Assembly: GCA_013433145.1 (NCBI GenBank)
Contig: CM024181.1
Span: forward strand, 8,370,001-8,434,000
Direction of reading: 5' to 3'
Length of the DNA: 64,000 bases
Origin: Ascaris suum
Lineage: Eukaryota > Nematoda > Chromadorea > Rhabditida > Ascarididae
The notes beneath the pieces are model-generated. The model searched no databases. It saw only the letters and a list, made by a program, of their open reading frames with translations, and had not been told where the DNA came from. How positions within the stretch are numbered: the stretch's first letter is position 1; each line of letters starts with the position of its first letter. This document shows positions 52,125-62,613 of this stretch, piece by piece. A program made the translations under genes and the position numbers.

Positions 52125-53775
52125 CAGACTGATTTTTTTATCGGGGTGTACATAAAAAGTACGTCTCGTTCGTGCTAGCGTTCTTCATCTCCTTCTAAAT
52201 TTGCTGCTCAGCGGCGGGGGCGGCCACTAACACGAATGAGACTACTTTTATCCTGCGAATCGTCCGATGACTTCTATCTTAAGGATGGATGAGTTTTGGA
52301 ATATGAGGGTAAAGTAAATTGAAGCATAACGGCTGCAGCACGTGGTTTCTGCAACGCGCAGCGTATTGGATATCAGTGTGGTGGCAGACGTCTGCCGATG
52401 TTTTTTATTTTTTGAATCTGCTCAAAAGAGATGCATTGAAAATATGCTCAGCTACTTTCCTAGAAATTGGAACACTTAGTAATAACGGCCCTTTGATTCC
52501 ATTAAGAACACGACCACTTGATATGATCGTTGAGTAGCATAAACAAGGTGTTTATTATTTATTCAACAGGCTTTTCCAAGCTGGGAAAATCTTGAAGTGC
52601 AATGCAAAATGAGGAAAAATCATGTTACCGAAGAGCAGGGGGGGGGGGTGTGCACTGCAATGAGCTGGGGTTGAATTAGGATTGCAAAAAGAAGCAGAGG
52701 CACATCGCTGCAATCTTTTGCGAAACTGCTCCTTTCATTTCGTGTGGCCGTACTGGACACTGAAGTGGTCACGATTGAAAGCGAACTCAACAGGATTAGT
52801 ACTGCAGGCGAGGAGGTGGGAGGAACAAGGGAATTGATCGGTATCGCTGACATTTTTTTTCTATCGAAGGACTGCTGCACTCCGTTTTTATAGATGTCTG
52901 TTAGCACCACTCATTTTTAGCAGGATGGGCGTAGCACGTATCTTTAGCACTCTGCCTTCCATTTTGAAATGTGTGTAAAGCTGTTCCTCTTTCCTGACCA
53001 GCAGTATTTTCGCATTCATCCAACTGTGCTGTTCGGCGGCGGGAACAGCATCTGGCATGATTGGGGTCAGCTTTGCACACCATTGGTTTTTTTGGCATTT
53101 TCATCCAGAGCAAGGTGAATCCTGGAAGAGTTTAGTCGTTTTTTTAGTGTTAGGTCCTTTTATTAGATGCGGTTAATGACTGAGAGTGGTAGTGTGCCAG
53201 CATAATTAGGTGGCATGAAATGAAATGGAGCACGTCATATCTTAGTACTAATTTTATTGTAATCGGTGGTTTATAAGTTAGGGAATATTGCAAAAAATTA
53301 TAAATTATAAAGTAGATTGTGCGCGCACAATAATTGCAAAAAATGCTGGGCGTTGGCAGGACTGTGGATGGAGCGGTGCGATGCCGACATTGGAAGTCGG
53401 TTTGTTTGCTGAACCATGGAAGGATGCGAGGCCGTCATTGGATTTCGTCTCGTCTGAAGCGCTGTGGAGGAAGCAGTCGGGAGTGGACGTTTCTGCGGGA
53501 CCGTGGAAGAAGCGACATGGCCTACGACTATAGCTCGTAAGGGACCGTGTTCTTATTTGTTCACTATGAAAGTCTAAGGGTCGTTCACAGATGTAGAGCA
53601 CTATACCGATCCGGTTTCCTCTAAAAGCTCTCCCCAACACGGATCAGCTCGTTCTCATAGCACGGAACTTGTTCTGCAGTCTTCATGCCGTCATTGCTTT
53701 AACGAAGACTTATTCGCTGATCCCCATATCCTGGTTGCGCTTCTTGATCATCTGGTTGGTACTTATGTATTTCAG

Positions 53776-55819
53776 GTTTCGCTGGGAGGATTTCTCGACG
53801 GGATACACGCATGGAGAAAAAGATATGTGTGTGCTTCAGGTCAGCGAACTGCGCTTACAATTCGTATACGATAAGCGTTAGCTGTATACTTTTTGTCATT
53901 ACTATCATCAGTGCCCCGACGGGCATCGATGGCTAAAAGCAAGTTCTAGAGAATTCAAGTTGCTAAGGTTGACACTCAAAGTTATGGTGAAGTTTGAGAA
54001 TTCCTAATAGGATGAGGAGCAATGGGTAAGAGAGCCGATCAGTTCCCCCCCCCCCCCCCAAATTTGCACTAGGTATATTTTCATACTCTGGCTAGTCTGC
54101 TTTGTGCATTATTAAAAGAACTGTTTGAAGTTTTTTTTTGCAAGTTTCCAACTTGAACGTTATCTCACTTTGCAGCCAAATGAGCAATGGGGGCGGCTTG
54201 TGGCGATCCCTGGAGAAAGAGCATCCGTCCCACCAGATGGCCTTGTAGACGCCGACGACACGACGAACTTTCGCAAGGAGGATTTCGACAACATTATTTT
54301 TTGTCTTTTTTATCTGAGATTTGCTGAGATTGTTTTGAATGATGTTTGATAAATATGTGGCACTTTCGTAATATTTTATTTGTTTTTCTTTGAAAACCAC
54401 GTCATCTGTAGCTTACGTTCTTCTTCCTTCTTTGGCATTCTTCTGTTACATGGATTTTAGTTGCTTTCGTTTAGCACAGTGGCCTACAGTTTAAACGACC
54501 GCCGCCGTTTAAGCTGTATGTGCTGTGTTTTGTAGATTGTGTTTTATAGTCTTGCTAGAATTGTACGTGTTTGAATGTATTTTCGATCATTTGCACTTTG
54601 TATAATGTAATATATATTTCCCGCCATCTTATTCCATCTGATATGCTGTTCGCAGCGTTCGTGCTTCTCAGAGACATTTTAAAAGATTACAATGTTGGTT
54701 GGGATCTTCAAATTTATTTTTGTCCGGTGAAATTGCTTTCTTTTCTTCTGAACGCTGCAGTTGTTTTATGCGTGAAAGTGCCACTAGTAGATCAGCAGAA
54801 CAGTTGTATTGGTTTATTTTTTGATGGCATAATTTGATGTTCACAGTCGCGGGCAATTTAAACGACCGCCGCCGTTTAGATTGCGCGTGCTGTGTTTTGT
54901 GGTTAGACACATGGATGTGGTGTTTGTCAGCTTGCATTGTTTTGATAAGTTTGTGAGTTGTTTGTTTGTATTGTTTTAATACTCGATCTCGATGTTGTTG
55001 AAGCTCACTATATTTTATCGCGGCTTATTTTATTTCTGCTGTTTATAGATCGATCGATTATATGCTACTGTTTTTTTTCTATCAGTGAAGTCATTTTGTA
55101 ACGGTTGCTCTTTTTGCAGTTCAAATCATCCTTGATGAGCGTTGTACTCACAAAATTATTTCTCCATTCAAATATTGTAATTTCTTAGTGCAATAATTAG
55201 TGCTGCGATTTATGAAGTGATCATTTATAATAAATACCCATCAACACGAGTCACCAGCGAAAAGACTTTCTTGGAAGAGGCGTTGCGAAAAGCCTTATCG
55301 TTCTTGTTGCAGGTTATGTTTAGATGGTTTTCTAAGTCATATTTCGGTGCTGCGTTTGGGGTTTTTTTTACTCGTGAAGGGGGGGGGGGACGAATAAGCA
55401 TTGTCGCTAACGAGGTATATATCTGTGGGGTGGGCAGGAAATTGGCTATGCTACAAAAAAGCAATGAGCTTTCAGGAAGTTGTAATACGATCATGGCTGA
55501 AATAGGCAAAGTGCGGAGGAAGCAAGCTTCGGAGAGTTTTTGAAATATATTTTTTATTCGAAGGCTGCTGTCGGCAAAAGAATGAGGTAGGGTGGATGGT
55601 GTGGATGTAAGCATGTTTCCGCAGAGAGCCTATGGAAGTGAGTCAGTGGGCGATCTGGACAATATGGTTGAAGATATTTGGTAAGTTCCTTCTTGCAGCA
55701 CTTGACACTTGCGCTGTTTTAGTTATCTCTTTGAGAGCGTTGTTATAAAGAAGGACGAGCGCGTCATCATCACGGTACTTCCGTCATATTCAACAACGAA
55801 CGTGCTTGTGTTGTAATAA
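53776..55819 (+). CDS. Exon candidates of an unrecognised gene (partial, model uncertain)
   Basis: I do not recognise this gene. Candidate exons: 53776-53839 (acceptor TATTTCAG, FRWEDFSTGYTHGEKDMCVL, donor CAG/GTCAGC); one from 54176 (acceptor CACTTTGCAG, in phase, PNEQWGRLVAIPGERASVPP then DGLVDADDTTNFRKEDFDN) with no convincing donor, open to a stop at 54349; the duplicated segment at 54475-54535 and 54843-54903; 55625-55680 (acceptor TTTCCGCAG, RAYGSESVGDLDNMVEDI, donor GTAAGT); and 55723-55819 (phase match across a 42-base intron, YLFESVVIKKDERVIIT, stop TAA). An AATAAA at 55888 could end the transcript. The 5' end is missing and links between the exons from 54176 to 55625 are not established. 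Confidence 0.33.
54475..54535 (+). repeat. Exon-like duplicated segment, copy 1
   Basis: After an acceptor-like GTTTAGCACAG the segment reads, in one frame, GLQFKRPPPFKLYVLCFV. It contains the hairpin TTTAAACG-ACCGCCGC-CGTTTAA. Copy 2 lies 368 bases downstream. The frame ends at a TAG soon after, so if it is an exon it is a last exon or uses an early donor (CT/GTATGT or CT/GTGTTT). Confidence 0.6.
54843..54903 (+). repeat. Exon-like duplicated segment, copy 2
   Basis: After TTGATGTTCACAG it reads RGQFKRPPPFRLRVLCFV in the same phase as copy 1. Differences from copy 1 within the peptide are mostly silent or conservative (CAG/CAA, Lys/Arg), which hints at past coding selection. The same TTTAAACG/CGTTTA hairpin is kept. 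Confidence 0.6.
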
Positions 55820-55887
55820 CGTCCCCAGTTCTTGTTCGTTTACGGAGCGAAAGAAGAGGGGTCGTTGGCATTCAACCAACTTATCCA

Positions 55888-55893
55888 AATAAA
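55888..55893 (+). terminator. AATAAA, possible poly(A) signal of the unknown gene
   Basis: AATAAA stands 69 bases after the TAA that closes the last exon candidate (55723-55819). Confidence 0.35.
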
Positions 55894-58842
55894 GTGCTGA
55901 GAATCTGGATTTCTGCAGACATTTCTGCAACCTATAAGACTGTTTGTATTTGAGAATGCCTCTAAACTGCTGTTCTATTTGGTCCAAGAACGGCTTCTCT
56001 AATGTTTAAATATGTGATGTTTAGACAGGTATGGGCTTTCTATGATCCATTTCTGTCTTTATCAGCGACATTGATGGTGACAGCGTGATTAGATGGTGCA
56101 GGTGATGTTCTAGTGGAAACAATCTGATGTCTTTCTGAAGCATTCAGATGGCAGGAATTTTTTGAGTTTCTTGAATAAAAATACATTCATTCTGCCGATC
56201 CTAGCTGCATAGAATTTCCTCTCTGTTTATCTAACGATACGTCACTCTCAAATTGTTTTATTTTGAGAGGATTTGTATGTATCTAGTGAATCGTTCATAC
56301 GATCTCAGAAATATGTCCTTCTTTTTACTGACGCACAGATTTTACATTTTATTCGTATATGCGTGTATTTTTTTCTACTAATTTCAGTTGTTATCTAGAA
56401 TAGTTTAATGTGGCACTTTAGAGTGACCGAGAATTCGAGTTCCTTTGTGATTGTTGATCTCGTATTTGAAGCTATAGATACTGCTTCTTCGACTCATAAA
56501 GCCACTAGATTGAAGTAATGCGTTTGGCGGAAACGGTTTACAGAATAGCACACTGATGTCTCCCTCTCACGTCTTTCAACATGCTTTTTCTAACACGAGT
56601 CGATGGTGCATTAATATTTTCCAACAGCGATTCTCATTCACTTGGATAATTAGTGAGCTTAAATGATATCAATCTGGGTTGTGTATCCTGCGATGTGTTA
56701 GCCTCGCCGTTTCTCCATATATTCGTAGTTGCATTTAAACGCGTTTGTCTTCCATCAAAGCTCTTTTCCAGCATATATTATTATGTAACGGCTTTAAAAG
56801 CATGTGATTGCACTGTTGTTCGTACGTTTTTTTGCAATGATACTGGTGTGAAGGAAATCATGTGAGAGCTCTAAAGACAAACGTAGGAGTTTCAGGGAAT
56901 TTTCTTTTGCATTGAGGGTTTCAAAGTTGGCTTTGTTGTGGCTGAGCATGCTGTTTATAGGTTTCTTTATGTCACTTGTATTCGATGCAAAAACACAAGC
57001 AACCTTTTTCATGAAGCTTCTTGAATAAAGACGATAGCAAATGAGAATGAAATAAATGGAGGAAGAGCGCTCTTCAAGATCTCTCGCTATTTCAATTTTG
57101 ACCCCCACCAGTTCTGTTGCATGTGGTCTCCGAGAAGTTTTGCACAGCGCAACGACTTTGCGGCGCCGCAGCGTGCAACGAGCATGCGAGTTTCGGCTTG
57201 AGGCATCGTCTTTTCGTAATACGACAATATTATCAACAGGATTTGGCGTTTATTTGCTTCCCTGTTTCTTGTTTATCAGGGTTCTTCAGCTCATATGAAA
57301 GCATCATTCTTTGAAGAAATTATGTACGGCCGGCTCAATTTGCTGAAAATGATATTTTTTCACTAAACTGACTGGCGTGTACAAAGCAGGTGTGGAGATT
57401 GTAGGTGGCGTGTACAAATCAAAGAATATTGGCTATCGGAGACGGAGATAGAACACTGATCTAAATTGCGCAGTCCTTCCACACCTTATTTCGCTCCTTT
57501 CTTCCTCCATTCGGACGTTTCCGCAGTTTTGTATATGAGGAGGATTTGGGGTTTGTGTCCGAAGAAAGAATTTTCTAGTTCAGTCTTGCAATTCCGCATA
57601 TATGCACAGTCGAAGCATGCTAAAGAACCAGACGTTGAATTCTTCATGGTTATTTACTCTTTATATACGTTACTTTCTAAATATTTCTTTAAGAATTATA
57701 GTAGTTTCGCATGACTTGCATCTGATGCATCTCGGACATAATGTTAAGTTTTTGATACGGTTTCCCACGTTGCAGAATACCTCAAGACGTCAACTTTAGG
57801 CAACATATATGTAAATTTAAAGCGTTCGTTGTGCACTATAGAGTATGCATTTTAGGTATTCGGGCAGAAATAGTTCGTCCAGTAGTGTTTGCAGTTGGGA
57901 AGCATCGCTTCTACCTATGTGCCAACAAGAATATCTGAGTGGCATTTTGCTTTTATTTCGACCAATCATCATATTATTTTACGAGATGTTGAATGTAAAT
58001 TACGTTTCACTGTGACTTGCAAAGAAGAGTAGAATGTTATCGTCTATGATATTACGTGGTTGCTACTGTTTTTTAAGTATTGGTCCTATTATTACATGGT
58101 ATCGTTACTAGAACACTGAGCACAGTTGTAGTTTATGAGGTCCTCGAATAACACCTAAAGGCGAAGTATGCAGCGCGCTGATTGTCCCAATCGTACTCGA
58201 TTCAGGCATATTAAGTGGTTATCACCGTCACTTTTTTCTTCCGATTCCTTGATGCATCGACTGGACGGGAAATTGCGTGATTTTTATTGAAGAGTTTATT
58301 ATCGTTTAGCCGCTCCGTGATTAGAAACTTACGTCTGTTTTACGGTATGTTTGCTCGATGACAGGTTAGAATATACTTTACGCTATTCACATTGATGGAT
58401 TAGTTGGTTGGTGGATGCTTTTCATGGGGTGGGATATTGAGTTTTGGTGCGCGAGTTGTGCTCTATGAATCATAAAAATTTGAAATAAGGCATTCCATAT
58501 TTGACGTGTTGTCAGATGTCCGATAGGACGTTTGCGAAATAAATGTTCAAATGGCGCACATTGTCATTGGTTGTGTGTGGTTGTTGTTTATGCGGTTTTC
58601 GACGTTAGCCATGCTCTGCACACGTCGGTTGTTTCGTACGTGTGGCTTTATTTGACCATCCGGCTGTTGTTTTCAGTTTTAAAGCTGTGGCAACGAGAAT
58701 GCAAAACGTCTCTTGTGATTTACGCCGTGGGATAAAGCCTGTACTAAATTTACAGGTCATCGTGCACTGCGAGAGTTTTAGACTCTCAAGTACCTGCAAG
58801 TTTGGATGCAAAAAGAGATTTATCGATCAGTTGAAATACAAA

Positions 58843-58865
58843 AGGCGCTGAAAAGCGCAGCGCCT
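58843..58865. other. 8-bp stem hairpin
   Basis: AGGCGCTG (58843-58850) pairs with CAGCGCCT (58858-58865) around a 7-base loop. It has no T-run after it and no gene next to it. Function unknown. Confidence 0.55.
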
Positions 58866-59997
58866 CCGTAATTAATGAATAAGCTAAGTGATCCACACTT
58901 TCATGATCAGCTAGCCCTGTAACGTGTTAAAGTGAGATTTATTGCCACCTCGCGAAATTTTTTGGCTAGGTGGGGAGGGGAGGTAGTGCGGAGGTTGCAT
59001 TCGGTTTAATTTGCGAAGGATTTCGTTTGCAATCCCGACTTATGTTATTTCTCTATCGAAACTCTGAGACCGCGACTAGTGGTTGCTTGGGGACTTATTT
59101 TTGTCTTCATCCATAACTTGGATTCATCTTCGATTTCAATGCATTCCTCTTCAAAGACAGGGCTTGCAGTTTCGGTTGCATACGGCCTTCATGCAGTTAT
59201 CCAAATCGTGCCCCTATCACATATAGTATTCATGTAGTTGTCTTCTATTTCATTTAAGAAACTTTTTTTACATTGTTGGGAAAGATTTTGTTGGGTTAGC
59301 AGCATCGTTCATTATTGGCTGGAGGTGAAGCAGTCAATGGTGTTAGGCGATATTTAAATAGGAAGACAATGCCTTGCCCGTTTTGTGGATGATGTGGAAT
59401 CCAATCTTTTCACAAACGGTCAAGGCAATGTAAAATGTAGCTACCCATTTTTCTCGAACAATCTGGACTGTACGCTGTGGACGAGTTGTGATCGCATATT
59501 ACATTGTGTTGAAAATCAGAAGGATCAGGATTATTCTGCAGCGGTAGCCGGGTACTCCCTTTAGCATGATCAGGAGGTGTTCACTCTTAGTTGTTTGGAT
59601 AACAGTTGGATCAGGAGGTGTCGCTTTAACCGCAGCCGCATGAAATCGCCTGCATTTGTCATCTGAGCAGAGGATCGCTTAAAATGATAAATTAGTGCAT
59701 GAAACGCTCCACTCTGAAGATAGCATGGTTTGGTTTCGTTTTTCATTCTTCTTCTCAACAAATGGACGGGAGTGCAACGAAATTTTGATCTATATTGACT
59801 TCAAAAATCACTATTTTGATTTTTAGCTGATATATTATCTCAGCTAAAAGCTCTTTTATTATCTTTTTCTGTCTTTCTTTTTTCCACTGAATGGTGTGGA
59901 GTGTTGCACAGGATCAGACTGCTGTCTGAACGGGTGGGTGCTCTCAGGAGCAACTTTTTATCGTTTTCCTGAATTTGTTGGTTCGATTGCAGGAAGT

Positions 59998-61136
59998 TCA
60001 AATGGTGACGTGCTCGAGGTGATTAATGCGAGCCGCTGCGAATTTGCACTTATCTAGGTGCACATGGACAGCACTGTCGGCGATTCGCTTGAAAACACCT
60101 TTGAGATTGCGTTGGTGTTCCTCCATAATGCGGCCAATGATGGCGACATCGTCGAGAGATGCGGCCGATCCTTGATAACCTGCAAATGTTGTCGCGTACA
60201 TGACTTGCTGGAAAATGGCTGGTGCTAACATGACTCAAAAACGTAGTCGATTGTATTGATAGGGGTTGATTAGTGCATGCTGACTATTAGCAGGTGCTTT
60301 GACTGTTCGTCCACTTCGACTTGAAGATACGCGTCCGCGAAGTCGATATGGGAGAAGTTATAGCCATCGTTGAGTGTCGCGAATATATCTTCAGGCCGAG
60401 GCAGTGGTTACTGATGAAGATCCAAAGCGTTGTTGGGTCCGGTTGGAAAATCAGCGCTGATCCTCAGAGATCCGTTCGACTTCTTTACGACTACAGATGA
60501 TGCTGCTCAGTTGAATAGTTCACGTTTGAGAGGACGCCGCTTGCTCCGTATATGGCACGGTTCGCCTAGGCCGGAAGATTGGTTTCGCTCCCGGCTTCAT
60601 TTGGAGAGTCGCATCTAACAGGTTTTAATGTCCGAGGTCCGTACTGAAGATCTGCGAATAGCGGCGCTGTAGATCATTGGCAGTGTGGCTGTTGCTTGAT
60701 GTAGCGATGCTGGCGCTGATTGTTGTCGGTCCTGCTGAATACTTGCTTGAGAGAGAGCCCGTGATTGCATACATCTCCATCTTTGAGATCCACTCAGCTG
60801 CGAGTAGGTTGCACGAGTGTTAGCTCCATAGAACAGTCCTTTCGACGTTCTGTAAGCTGTGGGTGCATTTTCGTTTTCCAAGAATCTTGATCTGATCTCT
60901 TGATGCAATGTAAGCGATGAGTGATGAGGGATGCAGAGTCGGCGAGAAAACTTTATCAGGTGAGCGAGAATAGGCGGTTGAATTGCACTGCATAATTGAA
61001 AAAAGCACACGTTATTATAGCGATCGCCGCGCGACCGTTTAATATCATAGAGTTGTGTAGTCAGGTGGCGTTCCTCACAATATTGCGTCCCGTTATCACG
61101 TAGCCATCTATATGGTAACGTTTCCCACGTGACCAT
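59998..61136 (-). mobile_element. Degenerate Ty3/gypsy pol fragment (reverse transcriptase)
   Basis: Reading down the minus strand: VVKKSNGSLRISADFPTG at about 60450-60500, LPRPEDIFATLNDGYNFSHI then DFADAYLQVEVDEQSKH at about 60310-60410, then, after a frame change, YNRLRF, a stop and APAIFQQVM, then ASLDDVAIIGRIMEEHQRNL and HLDKCKFAAARINHLEHV down to 59998. These are the ordered reverse-transcriptase blocks of K02A2.6-type Ty3/gypsy elements. The catalytic YxDD block reads SLDD. There is at least one frameshift and one internal stop. Upstream (60620-61136) a 173-codon frame may be decayed protease sequence but shows no clear motif. No LTRs are visible. The element is dead and shares its family with the relic at 869-1640, in opposite orientation. 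Confidence 0.82.
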
Positions 61137-62613
61137 GAGTTGCGAAATATCACTTCCGGTATGTTGAAATCATCACCTTATATTCAATAATTGTCCATTA
61201 AATGAGTACATCAAAGCGGAAACCTGCGGAATCATTTCCCAATTAGTCGACGACCCTAAAATTCGCCTCCTTCCCATCGAATAACTTCTTGTGAGTAGAG
61301 TTGAAGTAAGTAATATAATGGAAATTTACTTCCTAGTCATATTTCTCACAGGTCGTGCAACTTTTACGAGAAAAGAAAATACTTTGAATAGTAAAAAATT
61401 TCGTCTTGATATTTCAATTCCGTAAAAAAAATTCAAGTATTTCGTAATTCAAATATTACGACTAATTATCTCGTAAAACTATAAAGTTATTACAAGCTTC
61501 ATCGCCCTAGATATGTATATCAAAAGTTTCATCAAAATCGGTTCATAGGAAAAAAGTTACAATCGAACGAATTTAACTATGAAAGAATTTTGCGGGAAGT
61601 CCTCGATATATTCCCAAAAACTCGTCGTTTACTAAAGAGTACAAAGTCAACAAGAGTTCACAAAATTACAGTCTAAAATATTGAACGACTCGAAGATGAA
61701 TGCGCTAAATATAATTAATAATTTTCTATATAAGCGTTAAGGTTTTTAAGGGATGGGAAAACTCGCTTTAAGCTTGCCGAGTTATTATCATCCTTTTGCA
61801 ATCATCCCATCAGAAATTCATCTTTCCGCGAATATGTATATTTTGACTAAAACGCAAGCAAGGATTATCAGTGTACTGTTTTATTTTTATGCGCGTTTGC
61901 AAAATTATTTGTGAAAGAAAGCGTCATGCCTGTGTCATATGTCGAGATGTGTATATTTGTTTAAGCTCGTCTATTCGTTGATCAGTTTTAAAACGGGAAC
62001 TATTTGTGCTTGAGTTGTAGAGCTTGATAATGAGATTATTGTGCATATTTTGTTTTGCATTGGTTACTTTTAGAATTGGTTATTCCGGTGAGCAAGATGC
62101 AAAAGCGCAAACTGCGCCAACTCATATTGATGCATTATTAAACCTATTTTGAATGTAACTGGTTATCGGTGGAGGCTGCCGTCTGCCGTACAAAAAATAT
62201 GGAAATATGAATATGACAAATAAAAGTGCATCTGAGTGGGACAAAGCGTTTTTAATTACTATTTTCTTAACGAAAAAATGATATGCAAATGACTATGAAA
62301 AAACATACAGTGCAATTTAAAAAGCTGCGGCATATTGTCTAAGAACGGAAATTATTCGATTAGGTGACCGGCAAGCAAACACATACCGTGGAACGTCTTA
62401 TCTTGCGCTTGCCTGTTTTTTAAACCTATGCAAAATGTCATTGCAGGATCTTCTTTCGAGTATTCAAATTTCGTTGTTTCGGCGAAAGTATAAAAGAGAA
62501 TATTCAGCAGCACCTCATTCAGTTATTATTTTATACTTCTGGAGCGGTCGACCGAGTGATCTAGTTGAGTGGAGGTCTCTGTCGACGACAACTGTAACAG
62601 TGATTGCGTGGAG
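61137..62613. other. 5' flank of the kinase gene
   Basis: Strongly A+T-rich with no open frame worth reporting. The block 61330-61720 is nearly free of G+C. An upstream non-coding exon of the kinase gene could lie here: the frame of exon 1 stays open back to about 62569, behind a GATCTAG acceptor-like site. Confidence 0.35.

Larger units (their letters stand above)
46101..53775. other. Long gene-poor region after nxf-1
   Basis: No gene could be supported. It contains two LINE relics on the minus strand (48450-48790 and 51912-52124) and G/C homopolymers. One weak first-exon candidate lies at 47769-47813: acceptor TGCCTCAG, ATG, 15 codons MVRSARYMEKQNGGL, donor GTGAGC. It could belong to the unknown gene at 53.8-55.8 kb, but no joining exons were found. 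A 144-codon minus-strand frame at 51083-51517 has a Cys cluster (see findings). Confidence 0.4.
55820..59997. other. Gene-poor region between the unknown gene and the gypsy relic
   Basis: No gene supported. A G+C-rich block at about 57105-57215 with the palindrome GCGGCGCCGC stands out from the A+T-rich surroundings, and a short hairpin lies at 58843-58865. Open frames of 60-100 codons have no splice or family support. Confidence 0.4.

Noticed and set aside
53288..53640. Overlapping open frames of 81 and 111 codons on opposite strands with three loose GG.CCGTGGAAG-like repeats
   Set aside because: Both strands open by composition; the repeat copies are too divergent to call and no splice site links them to 53776.
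57056..57298. 80-codon plus-strand frame starting MEEERSSRSLAISIL
   Set aside because: It runs through the G+C-rich island, where a second plus-strand frame is equally open, with no donor or similarity.
60615..61136. 173-codon minus-strand frame as a host gene
   Set aside because: It adjoins the Ty3/gypsy reverse transcriptase on the same strand and is better explained as decayed pol sequence.
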